DNA from: Lachnospiraceae bacterium
GTDB taxonomy: Bacteria; Bacillota_A; Clostridia; Lachnospirales; Lachnospiraceae
Assembly: GCA_003446335.1 (NCBI GenBank)
Contig: DMAZ01000260.1
Location: forward strand, 1 to 21,545
DNA: 21,545 bases
Direction of reading: 5' to 3'
The notes beneath the pieces are model-generated. The model was not told the origin of the DNA and ran no database searches. It saw nothing but the letters and a program-made list of their open reading frames with translations. Numbering within the stretch: position 1 is the stretch's first letter; each line of letters opens with the position of its first letter. The position numbers and the translations under genes were made by a program. Positions 14,715 through 21,545 of the stretch are shown one piece after another.

Positions 14715-17700
14715 TCAGAGCATATCGAACAGAGAGATCTGATTCGATTCGGGGATATCCCCCAGTATACCGTATTCGTTGAACAGATCTATGATCGTCT
14801 GAGAAACCTTGGTCCTCTGCCGGAAGTCATCTCTGGACAGGAAAGGTCCGTTCTTCGCTGCCTCCTCGATTGATTCGGCTGCGGATTCACCCAGTCCTGC
14901 AATGGAACTGAAAGAAGGCATCAGTTTTCCGTCCAGGATCGTAAACTTCGTGGCTTTAGCCTTGTACAGATCCAGTCTGTGGAATTCGAACCCGCGGGCA
15001 TACATTTCTCTTACGATCATCATGTCCTTGAGCATTTCCTCTTCTTTAGGCGATTTATCCGTCTTTTCTTCCAGTTCTTCCGCATGATGTTCCAGGACAT
15101 CCCTTCCCTGCGCCATAATGACATAGTCAAAAGTCGTGACACGAATGGAGAACATGGCAGCGTAGTATGCGAGAGGATAATTGATCTTATAATAGGCAAT
15201 ACGAAATGCATTCATTACATAGGCTGCGGCATGTGCCTTCGGGAACATATACTTGATCCTTTTGCAGGATTCTATATACCATTCAGGCACATTGTGCTCC
15301 CGCATTTCCGCTTCCTGATCCGGTTTTAATCCCTTTCCTTTTCGTACCGCCTCCATGATCTTGAAGGAATGTTCCGGCTCAACGCCCCATGCAATCAGGT
15401 TGAGCATGATATCATCACGGGTACAGATCGCGGTCGAAAGCGTGCAGTCCCCGTTCTTAATGAAATACTGGGCATTATCGAGCCATACATTCGTCCCGTG
15501 TGAAAGACCGGAAATTCGGATCAGCTCCGAAAGGCTCTTCGGCTTTGTATCTCTGAGCATGCCCATAACAAAGTTGGTTCCGAATTCCGGAACACCGAGT
15601 ACCCCGAGGTCTATACCGCCCATATCCTCCGGTCTTACTCCCAGAGCCTCTGTCCCTGTGAACAGAGAGAGGACACCCGGGTCGTCAAGGGGAACTTCCA
15701 GCGGATCCGTCCCGGTCAGGTCTTCCAGCATACGTATGATCGTGGGATCATCATGCCCGAGAATATCGAGCTTCAGAAGATTCCTGTCGATCGAGTGATA
15801 ATCAAAATGAGTAGTGATGATATCGGAAGTCATGTCATTTGCAGGATGCTGTACCGGTGTGAACCAGTTGATATCCATGCCTCTGGGCAGAACGATAACA
15901 CCTCCCGGATGCTGTCCGGTCGTTCTCCTGACACCGACGCAGCCCTGAGCAAGCCTCTCCAGCTCACAGTCTTTTTTGGTCATACCCTTATCTTCGAAGT
16001 AATGTCTCGCCAGACCATATGCAGTCTTTTCAGCGACCGTACCGATTGTTCCGGCTTTGAACGTCTGACCTTTTCCGAAAATGACTTCTGTGTAGGCCTG
16101 AGCGACCCCCTGTTCATCTCCGGAAAAATTCAGGTCAATATCCGGCTCCTTATCTCCCTTAAATCCAAGGAATGTTTCAAAAGGAATGTCAAATCCCATT
16201 TTCTTTAAGGGCGTTCCGCACACCGGGCATTTCCTGTCCGGCATATCCGCCCCGCATCTTCCGCCGTAGGCCCTGACTTCCTCGGAATCAAAATCCACAT
16301 AGTGGCATTCCGGGCACAGGTAATGAGGCGGCAGAGGATTTACTTCCGTTATATTGGACATCGTTGCCACCAGTGAAGAACCGACCGATCCTCTGGATCC
16401 CACAAGATAACCGTCTTCTCTGGATTTTTGGACCAGGCGCTGAGCGATGATATACATAACGGCATATCCGTTCTTGATGATGGATGTCAATTCCTTGTCC
16501 AGACGCGAAACGACCTGCTCAGGTATCGGATCACCATATATTTTCCGGGCTGTATCATAACACATATTCTGCAGATCTTCATCGGAATTCTCGATGACCG
16601 GCGGACATTTGTCCGGGTGGATCGGTGATATGTGCTCTATCATATCCGCAATTTTATTTGTATTCTCTACGACCACCTCATAAGCTTTCTTCTGGCCGAG
16701 ATAGGAAAATTCTTCCATCATCTCTTCCGTCGTATGAAGATACAGAGGCGGCTGCCCCTCATCTTTAAATCCGTGACCTGACTGTATGATCGTCCTGTAG
16801 ATTCCATCCTCCGGGTTGAGAAAATGTACATCACAGGTGGCGACGCACGGTTTCCCGAAATCATCCGCCAGTTTCACAATTTTTTTATTGATCTCCCGAA
16901 GATCATTTTCATTGCGGATACCGCGGGTATGTTCACGGACCATATATTCATTATTACCGACCGGCTGTATCTCCAGGTAATCATAAAAATTAACGATCTT
17001 GGCAATCTCCGAGTCCGGCTTTTCATTTAGTACCGCCTGATAAAGTTCACCTGCAGAGCAGGCCGATCCGATGATCAGTCCTTCACGATGTTTTAAAAGC
17101 AGGGATCTCGGAACTCTCGGTCTTTTCTTAAAATACCTGAGATGTGATTCAGACACGAGCGTATATAGATTTCTCCTGCCGGTCTCATTTTTAGCAAGAA
17201 AAATAATATGATAATAAGGAAGGTTCCGAATTCGTTCATCGGAGACCATTCCCTTTTCATTGAGCATTTTATACGTAGTCAGACCCTGTTTCTTCATGAT
17301 ATCCTGTATCTGAAGCCATGCATGAGCCATCGCCCTGGCGCGGTCATCCGCACGGACAGGATTGGGGCACTGTATTTTCAGGGCTTTACATAATTTTTCC
17401 AGCGTACCCCTGCTCACATGCGGCATAAGATACCGGACACAGGACGGTATATCAACAATCGTCCTTTCTGTCTCGACATCAGAGCCATCCGCGCCTTTGG
17501 TGCGTATATTCCATGACAGACCGGCTTTCCGCAGTGCATGCTCAATAAAAGCCGTTTCCGTCTCAGCGTCGAAGGATACGAGCGTCATATCACCTGCGAA
17601 TGCCAGAAATCTCTCCATTGCTGTCCGATTGTCCGGTGCGCCGGAGACCATGTCGTCATTTATTCTGGTCTCACGTATAAAAGAGAATGGGAGAGGTTTT

Positions 17701-19142
17701 CCGGGATTGATCAGAGTCGTAAAGCTTTCCGTGAGATTTCCCTTAACGATCTTCTGCGCAGATATCTCCACAAGATCATTCGATATGGCACTCGGTCCGG
17801 TAGCTACCGTCTGAAAGACAACGACCGGTTCGGCGGTCTCCCGGTCATCCGGTCCTTTTACGAGGCTCACCATATCATCCACCAGATACCCTTCACATCC
17901 GTAAATGACCTTAAAATCCGGATCTTTTTCGTCAGAAGCATGATGTGCTTCCGGGAAAGCCTGAACAACACCGTGGTCAGTAATTGCCAGAGCTTTCATT
18001 CCCCATCCTTTGGCCTGTCTGATGATATCCTTAGCCGATGATACAGCATCCATATCAGACATCTTCGTGTGGCAGTGCAGCTCAACACGTTTTACAGGTG
18101 CATGATCTGACCGGGTATCCCTGAAAGGACTGATCTTCTTTAAGGAATATACGGTTTTGATCATAATTTCCTTTTCGAACCGGTCAAAATCCATCATTCC
18201 TTTTACGAGAAAGCATTTCCCGCTTTTGATCTGCTCGGTGTAGATACCGAGTTCCTCAGGAAGCAGCCATAATTTGAACCGGATACTGTCCGTATAGTCC
18301 GTCAGAGCCGCTGTCAGTATAATTTTCCCGTTTCTGGTCTCATGGCTCTCCACCTGAAATACTTCACCGCGCACGACGACCTCATGCGGATCTTCTCCGA
18401 GGGAACTGATCGGCACGGGATCTTCCGGGATACCTTTTCCCAGGATAACGTCAGGATCATTTGCAATAAAGCCTTTCTGCTGACGATACTTTTTATCGGA
18501 AGCATTCGGAAGCTTCTGCGAAGGCTCCGCCTGCTTTTTCTCCTTTCGGCTGATGTTCTTTCGCACGACATCGGAAACCTTGCTGCGGATCCTCTCAGCG
18601 TCGACTTCAAAAAGTTCACTGACATCATTCGAGACGATCGTCCCCTCCACACGGACATAGGAAAACCCCGCACGCTCACAGAAGACCTTCTCCAGATAGT
18701 CAAGAAGTTCTTCCTTGCGCCTGCGGGCAATGATACTGTCCGGTATCTCGGCATAGACAAGACCGTTTTCACTGAATGTAAGCTTCGTATGCAGAAAAGT
18801 CTGATACAGAAGCGGGCTCACGTTCGAAAGCTCCGCATTCATACTGGTCCTGTAGACACGGTAAAAATTAGCGGGCGTATACTGGGAAGACAGGCGGAAA
18901 CGTTCTATGATATGAACCTCCATCTCGACATCCCCGAAGATCTGATCCGAGATTGCCTCCTCGATCTCATATATATGCTTTTTCTTTATCCAGTTATCAG
19001 AACAAATATAAACATGCAGGCGAGTCTTGCTCTGATTAACTGTCAGCCTGTTGACTGTGACATACTCGAGGAGACTTATGATCTCCCCGGAAAGTTTCAG
19101 AGATGGAAAAGCCTGCATGAAAGACATTTCTTTATTACTCAT
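14715..19142 (-). CDS. polC: DNA polymerase III alpha subunit, Gram-positive type PolC
   Basis: The replicative polymerase of Bacillota, 1475 residues, normal length. In order: an N-terminal domain (1-200), an OB-fold (about 250-335), a PHP domain split by an exonuclease domain (PHP 352-425 and 636-775; exonuclease about 440-612), a zinc-finger-like CPEC...CPVC block (943-976), the palm with PDIDLNFSG (catalytic Asp1001, Asp1003), and a C-terminal clamp-binding QISLF (1468-1472). All nine PHP metal ligands seem present: His356, His358, Asp365, His390, Glu417, His645, Cys695, Asp771, His773. The DEDDh exonuclease has lost its catalytic residues (Gln444, Val446, Glu529, Val596, Arg601 at the D, E, D, H and D positions). 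No clear Shine-Dalgarno precedes the ATG at 19142; Met6 or Met9 are alternatives. It follows ispG by 59 bases. Confidence 0.97.
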   Translation of the reverse strand: MSNKEMSFMQAFPSLKLSGEIISLLEYVTVNRLTVNQSKTRLHVYICSDNWIKKKHIYEIEEAISDQIFGDVEMEVHIIERFRLSSQYTPANFYRVYRTSMNAELSNVSPLLYQTFLHTKLTFSENGLVYAEIPDSIIARRRKEELLDYLEKVFCERAGFSYVRVEGTIVSNDVSELFEVDAERIRSKVSDVVRKNISRKEKKQAEPSQKLPNASDKKYRQQKGFIANDPDVILGKGIPEDPVPISSLGEDPHEVVVRGEVFQVESHETRNGKIILTAALTDYTDSIRFKLWLLPEELGIYTEQIKSGKCFLVKGMMDFDRFEKEIMIKTVYSLKKISPFRDTRSDHAPVKRVELHCHTKMSDMDAVSSAKDIIRQAKGWGMKALAITDHGVVQAFPEAHHASDEKDPDFKVIYGCEGYLVDDMVSLVKGPDDRETAEPVVVFQTVATGPSAISNDLVEISAQKIVKGNLTESFTTLINPGKPLPFSFIRETRINDDMVSGAPDNRTAMERFLAFAGDMTLVSFDAETETAFIEHALRKAGLSWNIRTKGADGSDVETERTIVDIPSCVRYLMPHVSRGTLEKLCKALKIQCPNPVRADDRARAMAHAWLQIQDIMKKQGLTTYKMLNEKGMVSDERIRNLPYYHIIFLAKNETGRRNLYTLVSESHLRYFKKRPRVPRSLLLKHREGLIIGSACSAGELYQAVLNEKPDSEIAKIVNFYDYLEIQPVGNNEYMVREHTRGIRNENDLREINKKIVKLADDFGKPCVATCDVHFLNPEDGIYRTIIQSGHGFKDEGQPPLYLHTTEEMMEEFSYLGQKKAYEVVVENTNKIADMIEHISPIHPDKCPPVIENSDEDLQNMCYDTARKIYGDPIPEQVVSRLDKELTSIIKNGYAVMYIIAQRLVQKSREDGYLVGSRGSVGSSLVATMSNITEVNPLPPHYLCPECHYVDFDSEEVRAYGGRCGADMPDRKCPVCGTPLKKMGFDIPFETFLGFKGDKEPDIDLNFSGDEQGVAQAYTEVIFGKGQTFKAGTIGTVAEKTAYGLARHYFEDKGMTKKDCELERLAQGCVGVRRTTGQHPGGVIVLPRGMDINWFTPVQHPANDMTSDIITTHFDYHSIDRNLLKLDILGHDDPTIIRMLEDLTGTDPLEVPLDDPGVLSLFTGTEALGVRPEDMGGIDLGVLGVPEFGTNFVMGMLRDTKPKSLSELIRISGLSHGTNVWLDNAQYFIKNGDCTLSTAICTRDDIMLNLIAWGVEPEHSFKIMEAVRKGKGLKPDQEAEMREHNVPEWYIESCKRIKYMFPKAHAAAYVMNAFRIAYYKINYPLAYYAAMFSIRVTTFDYVIMAQGRDVLEHHAEELEEKTDKSPKEEEMLKDMMIVREMYARGFEFHRLDLYKAKATKFTILDGKLMPSFSSIAGLGESAAESIEEAAKNGPFLSRDDFRQRTKVSQTIIDLFNEYGILGDIPESNQISLFDML

Positions 19143-19201
19143 AGAGATACGTTTTATTTTGCGCGTTCATTTCTAAAATCACGAGTATTCTGCGTCAGAG
19201 A

Positions 19202-20269
19202 TTAAATATCACCGGTCCAGTTCTCCAGCTCTTCTCTCAGAGCTCCGAGAAGTTCCCTTTCAGGCACCTTGCGGATGATTTCTCCGTGCCTGATCAGAAG
19301 ACCAGTGCCTTTTCCTCCGCATATACCGAGATCTGCTTCGGCAGCCTCACCCGGTCCGTTGACTATGCAGCCCATGACGGCGACCTTTATATCAAGCGGA
19401 ATCCCCTCCACCATACGCTCCACATCATTTGCCAGACTGATCAGATCGATCTGTGTTCTGCCGCATGTCGGGCATGACACGACTTCTATGCTCCCGCGGC
19501 GCAATCCGAGTGTCTGCAGAATTCTCTTGCCTACGCGTACTTCTTCCACCGGATCTCCGGTCAGAGAAACGCGGATCGTATCCCCGATACCCTTCGCAAG
19601 AATAACACCCAGACCCACAGACGATTTTATGGTCCCTGAATAGACCGTCCCGGCTTCTGTGATTCCCACATGAAGAGGGTAATCTGTCTGTTCCGCGATC
19701 AGCTCATGTGCACGGATGCACATCAGGACATCCGAGGACTTAATACTTATGACCATCTGATCATAGCCCAGTTCTTCAATTATTCGAACTTTATCCAGCG
19801 CGCTCTCCACAAGACCTTCGGCCGTGACATGTCCGTACTTCTGAATAATATCTTTTTCGAGAGAGCCCGAATTGACGCCGACCCGAATCGGGATGTGACG
19901 TTCCTTAGCCATATCGACGACAGCTTTGATCCGGTCATGTCCGCCTATGTTTCCCGGATTGATGCGAATCGCATCCGCACCGTTCTCCATTGCGGCGAGG
20001 GCCATTCTGTAATCGAAATGGATGTCCGCAACGATCGGAATATGAATACTCTTTTTGATTTTTGAAAATGCCTCAGCCGCCTCGAGTGTAGGAACGGTAG
20101 AGCGAATGATATCGCACCCGGCCTCCTCCAGCCGCAGGATCTGCGCTATAGTCGCGTCCGCATCCTCAGTATGTGTATTGGTCATGGACTGTACGGTAAT
20201 CGGATTTCCGCCTCCGATCATTCGGCTGCCGACCCGTATCTCCTTTGTTTTCTCTCTGAATGTGCTCAA
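19202..20269 (-). CDS. ispG: 4-hydroxy-3-methylbut-2-en-1-yl diphosphate synthase IspG (GcpE)
   Basis: The penultimate enzyme of the MEP isoprenoid pathway: it reductively opens the cyclic diphosphate MEcPP to HMBPP, using a [4Fe-4S] cluster in the cytosol. It has 355 residues, the usual bacterial length without the plant-type insert. The N-terminal TIM barrel (about 5-240) includes GGGNPITVQSMTNT (19-32), VADIHFDY and the substrate-binding RINPGNIGG. The C-terminal cluster domain has SCPTCGRTQ, giving CxxC, then MGCIVNGPGEA, with Cys and Glu ligands. The start is TTG 20269 with GGAGG six bases upstream. A perfect 11-bp inverted repeat lies just before that site. The gene is in a run with folA and thyA upstream and polC downstream, all apparently co-transcribed. 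Confidence 0.96.
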   Translation of the reverse strand: MSTFREKTKEIRVGSRMIGGGNPITVQSMTNTHTEDADATIAQILRLEEAGCDIIRSTVPTLEAAEAFSKIKKSIHIPIVADIHFDYRMALAAMENGADAIRINPGNIGGHDRIKAVVDMAKERHIPIRVGVNSGSLEKDIIQKYGHVTAEGLVESALDKVRIIEELGYDQMVISIKSSDVLMCIRAHELIAEQTDYPLHVGITEAGTVYSGTIKSSVGLGVILAKGIGDTIRVSLTGDPVEEVRVGKRILQTLGLRRGSIEVVSCPTCGRTQIDLISLANDVERMVEGIPLDIKVAVMGCIVNGPGEAAEADLGICGGKGTGLLIRHGEIIRKVPERELLGALREELENWTGDI

Positions 20270-20275
20270 AATATG

Positions 20276-20280
20276 CCTCC
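20276..20280 (-). promoter_or_regulatory. Ribosome binding site for the TTG start of ispG
   Basis: GGAGG (within GGGAGG) six bases before TTG 20269. It lies directly after the right arm of the hairpin at 20282-20319, so folding could affect access by ribosomes. Confidence 0.8.
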
Positions 20281-20281
20281 C

Positions 20282-20319
20282 GATCCCGGTAAAATGTCGT
20301 TCATTTCCTTACCGGGATC
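20282..20319 (-). repeat. Perfect intercistronic inverted repeat between folA and ispG
   Basis: GATCCCGGTAA at 20282-20292 and its exact reverse complement at 20309-20319 form an 11-bp stem with a 16-base loop. The outer arm overlaps the folA stop codon (20318-20320). On the minus strand no T-run follows; the ispG ribosome binding site follows instead. It is therefore not a classical terminator. It may stabilise or process the mRNA, or modulate ispG translation. Confidence 0.75.
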
Positions 20320-20809
20320 ACCCTACTTTACTGTATGTGACGAAGCGGTATGGAATGCCTTCATACTCTTTCACTTCGCTCTCTCTGACGACCTGCCAGG
20401 CTTCATCTGCATCAAGGTCCGGATACCATGTATCGGCCGGATAATCCTTTTCTATTCTGGTAACATAGCATGTATCGCAGTACGGTAAAAAAGCATTATA
20501 AATACTGCTGCCGCCTATTACATATACATTCTCCGGCTCTTCATCTTTTACCAGTTCCAGGGCTTCTTCTACGGATGAGGCTCTCTCAGCTCCCTTCAGA
20601 TCAGCATCCGGATTTGTCGTCAGAACGATATTCCTTCTCCCTTTCAGAGGTCTTCCTCCCGGAAAGGACTCAAGTGTTTTCCGTCCCATGATAACACATC
20701 TCCCTTTCGTCATGGAACGAAAGAATTTCATATCATCAGGGATGGAGACCAGCAGGTCTCCATCTTTGCCGATTGCCCATCCGTTATCTACGGCTACGAT
20801 CTGATTCAT
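20318..20809 (-). CDS. folA: Dihydrofolate reductase
   Basis: Reduces dihydrofolate to tetrahydrofolate with NADPH, regenerating the cofactor spent by the thymidylate synthase encoded just upstream. It has 163 residues from ATG 20809, preceded by AAGGAG; an ATG six codons earlier has no site. Seen: NQIVAVDNGWAIGKDGDLL (Met20-loop region), catalytic acid Asp26 in SIPDDMKFF, the NADPH-binding CVIMGRKTLESFPGGRPL (38-55), and VYVIGGSSIYNAFLP (second glycine pair). The Trp at E. coli position 22 is replaced by Val21, which I believe is common in related clostridial enzymes. The gene begins 34 bases after the thyA stop. The stop codon lies inside the inverted repeat shared with the ispG leader. Confidence 0.95.
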   Translation of the reverse strand: MNQIVAVDNGWAIGKDGDLLVSIPDDMKFFRSMTKGRCVIMGRKTLESFPGGRPLKGRRNIVLTTNPDADLKGAERASSVEEALELVKDEEPENVYVIGGSSIYNAFLPYCDTCYVTRIEKDYPADTWYPDLDADEAWQVVRESEVKEYEGIPYRFVTYSKVG

Positions 20810-20843
20810 CAAATGCTGCTCCTTCATAAAAGATATGGGTCTG

Positions 20844-21545
20844 TCAGATTGCTATCGGAATATTCTTGATCTGTTCGCCGTGCTGATAATTCTCCACGAT
20901 CAGATCATCCGTGGTAAACTCGTAAAAATCTTTTACTTCGGGATTAAGCGTTACCTTCGGAGCGTCATACGTCCGGCGGGATATTAATTCCTCAACGATC
21001 GGTACATGTCTGTCATAGATATGCGCGTCTGCGATCATATGGACCAGCTCGCCCGGATACATATCCACACTCTGAGCAAACATCATGAGCAGGATCGCGT
21101 ACTGGCAGACATTCCAGTTATTGGCAGCAAGTACATCCTGTGACCTCTGATTCAGGACTGCGTTCAGTGTCAGCTTATCCTCTCCCGGTCTCTGTGTAAC
21201 ATTGAATGTCATGGACCATGCGCACGGATACAGGTTCATCTCATGCAGATCTCTGTGATTATAGATACTGCTTATGATGCGGCGGCTGAACGGATTGTTC
21301 TTCAGATCATAGAGGATCCTGTCCGTCTGATCGAACATTCCTTCTTTATACTGACTCTTAAGACCGATCTGATAACCGTAGGCTTTTCCGATCGATCCGT
21401 CCTCATCCGCCCATTCATCCCAGATATGCGGCTTCAGATCATGGATATTATTGGATTTGCGCTGCCAGATCCACAGGATCTCATCCATTGCGCTCTTTAA
21501 CGCGGTACGGCGCAGGGTGATCGCGGGAAATTCTTCTCTCAGATC
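20844..21545 (-). CDS. thyA: Thymidylate synthase ThyA, 5' end outside the window
   Basis: Converts dUMP to dTMP using methylene-tetrahydrofolate and releases dihydrofolate. The frame runs unbroken to the window edge (visible N-terminal end DLREEFPAITLRRTALKSAM, a conserved early block), so the start lies beyond; about 50 residues are probably missing, judged from typical ThyA length. 233 residues are visible. Seen: LWIWQ, FSRRII, the catalytic Cys (visible residue 108, codon 21222-21224) in NLYPCAWS where many family members have PPCH, NQRSQDVLAANNWNV (the QRSxD phosphate-binding/substrate block) and HIYDRHVPI near the dUMP-binding His/Tyr. The PCAW variant keeps the nucleophilic Cys, so activity is expected. 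It is the first visible gene of the thyA-folA-ispG-polC group. Confidence 0.95.
   Translation of the reverse strand, partial: DLREEFPAITLRRTALKSAMDEILWIWQRKSNNIHDLKPHIWDEWADEDGSIGKAYGYQIGLKSQYKEGMFDQTDRILYDLKNNPFSRRIISSIYNHRDLHEMNLYPCAWSMTFNVTQRPGEDKLTLNAVLNQRSQDVLAANNWNVCQYAILLMMFAQSVDMYPGELVHMIADAHIYDRHVPIVEELISRRTYDAPKVTLNPEVKDFYEFTTDDLIVENYQHGEQIKNIPIAI

Noticed and set aside
14640..14715. Terminator between polC and the DUF5717-like gene
   Set aside because: Only a short interrupted stem (GATAACG...CGTATC) with no T-run. A promoter is seen there, but not a terminator.
16198..16320. Possible frameshift or pseudogene in polC because of unusual exonuclease motifs
   Set aside because: The reading frame is intact over 1475 codons and all flanking domains, including the zinc-finger and palm motifs, are well conserved, so the changes look like evolved substitutions.
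18342..19205. Plus-strand open frame of about 287 codons opposite the start of polC
   Set aside because: Fully antisense to the conserved PolC N-terminal region, no ribosome site, no domain.
1..21545. CRISPR array, tRNA, rRNA, insertion sequence, prophage or defence genes
   Set aside because: No repeated 25-40 base units, tRNA cloverleaf, transposase motif or terminal inverted repeats were noticed; the window is almost fully taken by the protein genes listed.

Overview
The window looks like chromosomal core-genome sequence from a member of the Clostridia, most likely Lachnospiraceae (Bacillota). The pointers are a Gram-positive-type replicative polymerase PolC, strong GGAGG ribosome binding sites with frequent TTG/GTG starts, a clostridial-type folA/thyA pair, and a pair of proteins that I associate from memory with the Lachnospiraceae-centred families DUF5716 and DUF5717. 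Assignment to genus is not possible from what is visible. I saw no rRNA, tRNA, CRISPR array, insertion sequence or prophage gene. Eleven protein genes are supported; ten lie on the minus strand, and one (4445-5257) is on the plus strand.

Layout, read along the minus strand from the right edge. (1) thyA (5' end cut by the window edge) - folA - ispG - polC form a closely spaced group: thymidylate and folate synthesis, isoprenoid synthesis and the replicative DNA polymerase. PolC is unusual. Its DEDDh proofreading domain keeps its length and fold markers but seems to have lost all five catalytic positions, while all nine metal ligands of its PHP domain seem intact. (2) A promoter just after polC starts a tightly coupled three-gene operon: a 1193-residue protein with two beta-sandwich-like repeats and a long helical solenoid (DUF5717-like), a 424-residue protein that reads as a divergent Hsp70/actin-like (ASKHA) fold (DUF5716-like), and a 270-residue TPR-like protein. 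No function is known to me. This is the best candidate for an undescribed system, perhaps a chaperone-like or scaffold machine. (3) purB - purA - a small lipoprotein gene follow, probably from their own promoter, and end at a bidirectional terminator at about 5264-5315.

(4) Convergent to that is the plus-strand HAD phosphatase gene, whose product carries a two-helix membrane anchor at its N-terminus. It has a good promoter (4345-4372). (5) A 374-base divergent intergenic region (4071-4444) separates it from a secreted 1099-residue protein with three ricin-type lectin modules and a C-terminal DUF5722-like TIM-barrel domain, started at a GTG after a leader of about 155 nt. (6) A terminator hairpin separates this from a SEC-C zinc-motif protein gene at the left edge, after which a ribosome binding site hints at another gene beyond the window.

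Several starts were moved inward from the longest possible reading frame because a GGAGG-type site marks a later codon. The 1099-aa secreted protein begins at GTG 4070, purA at ATG 7367, purB at ATG 8848, the TPR protein at ATG 9758, the DUF5717-like protein at TTG 14625 and folA at ATG 20809.
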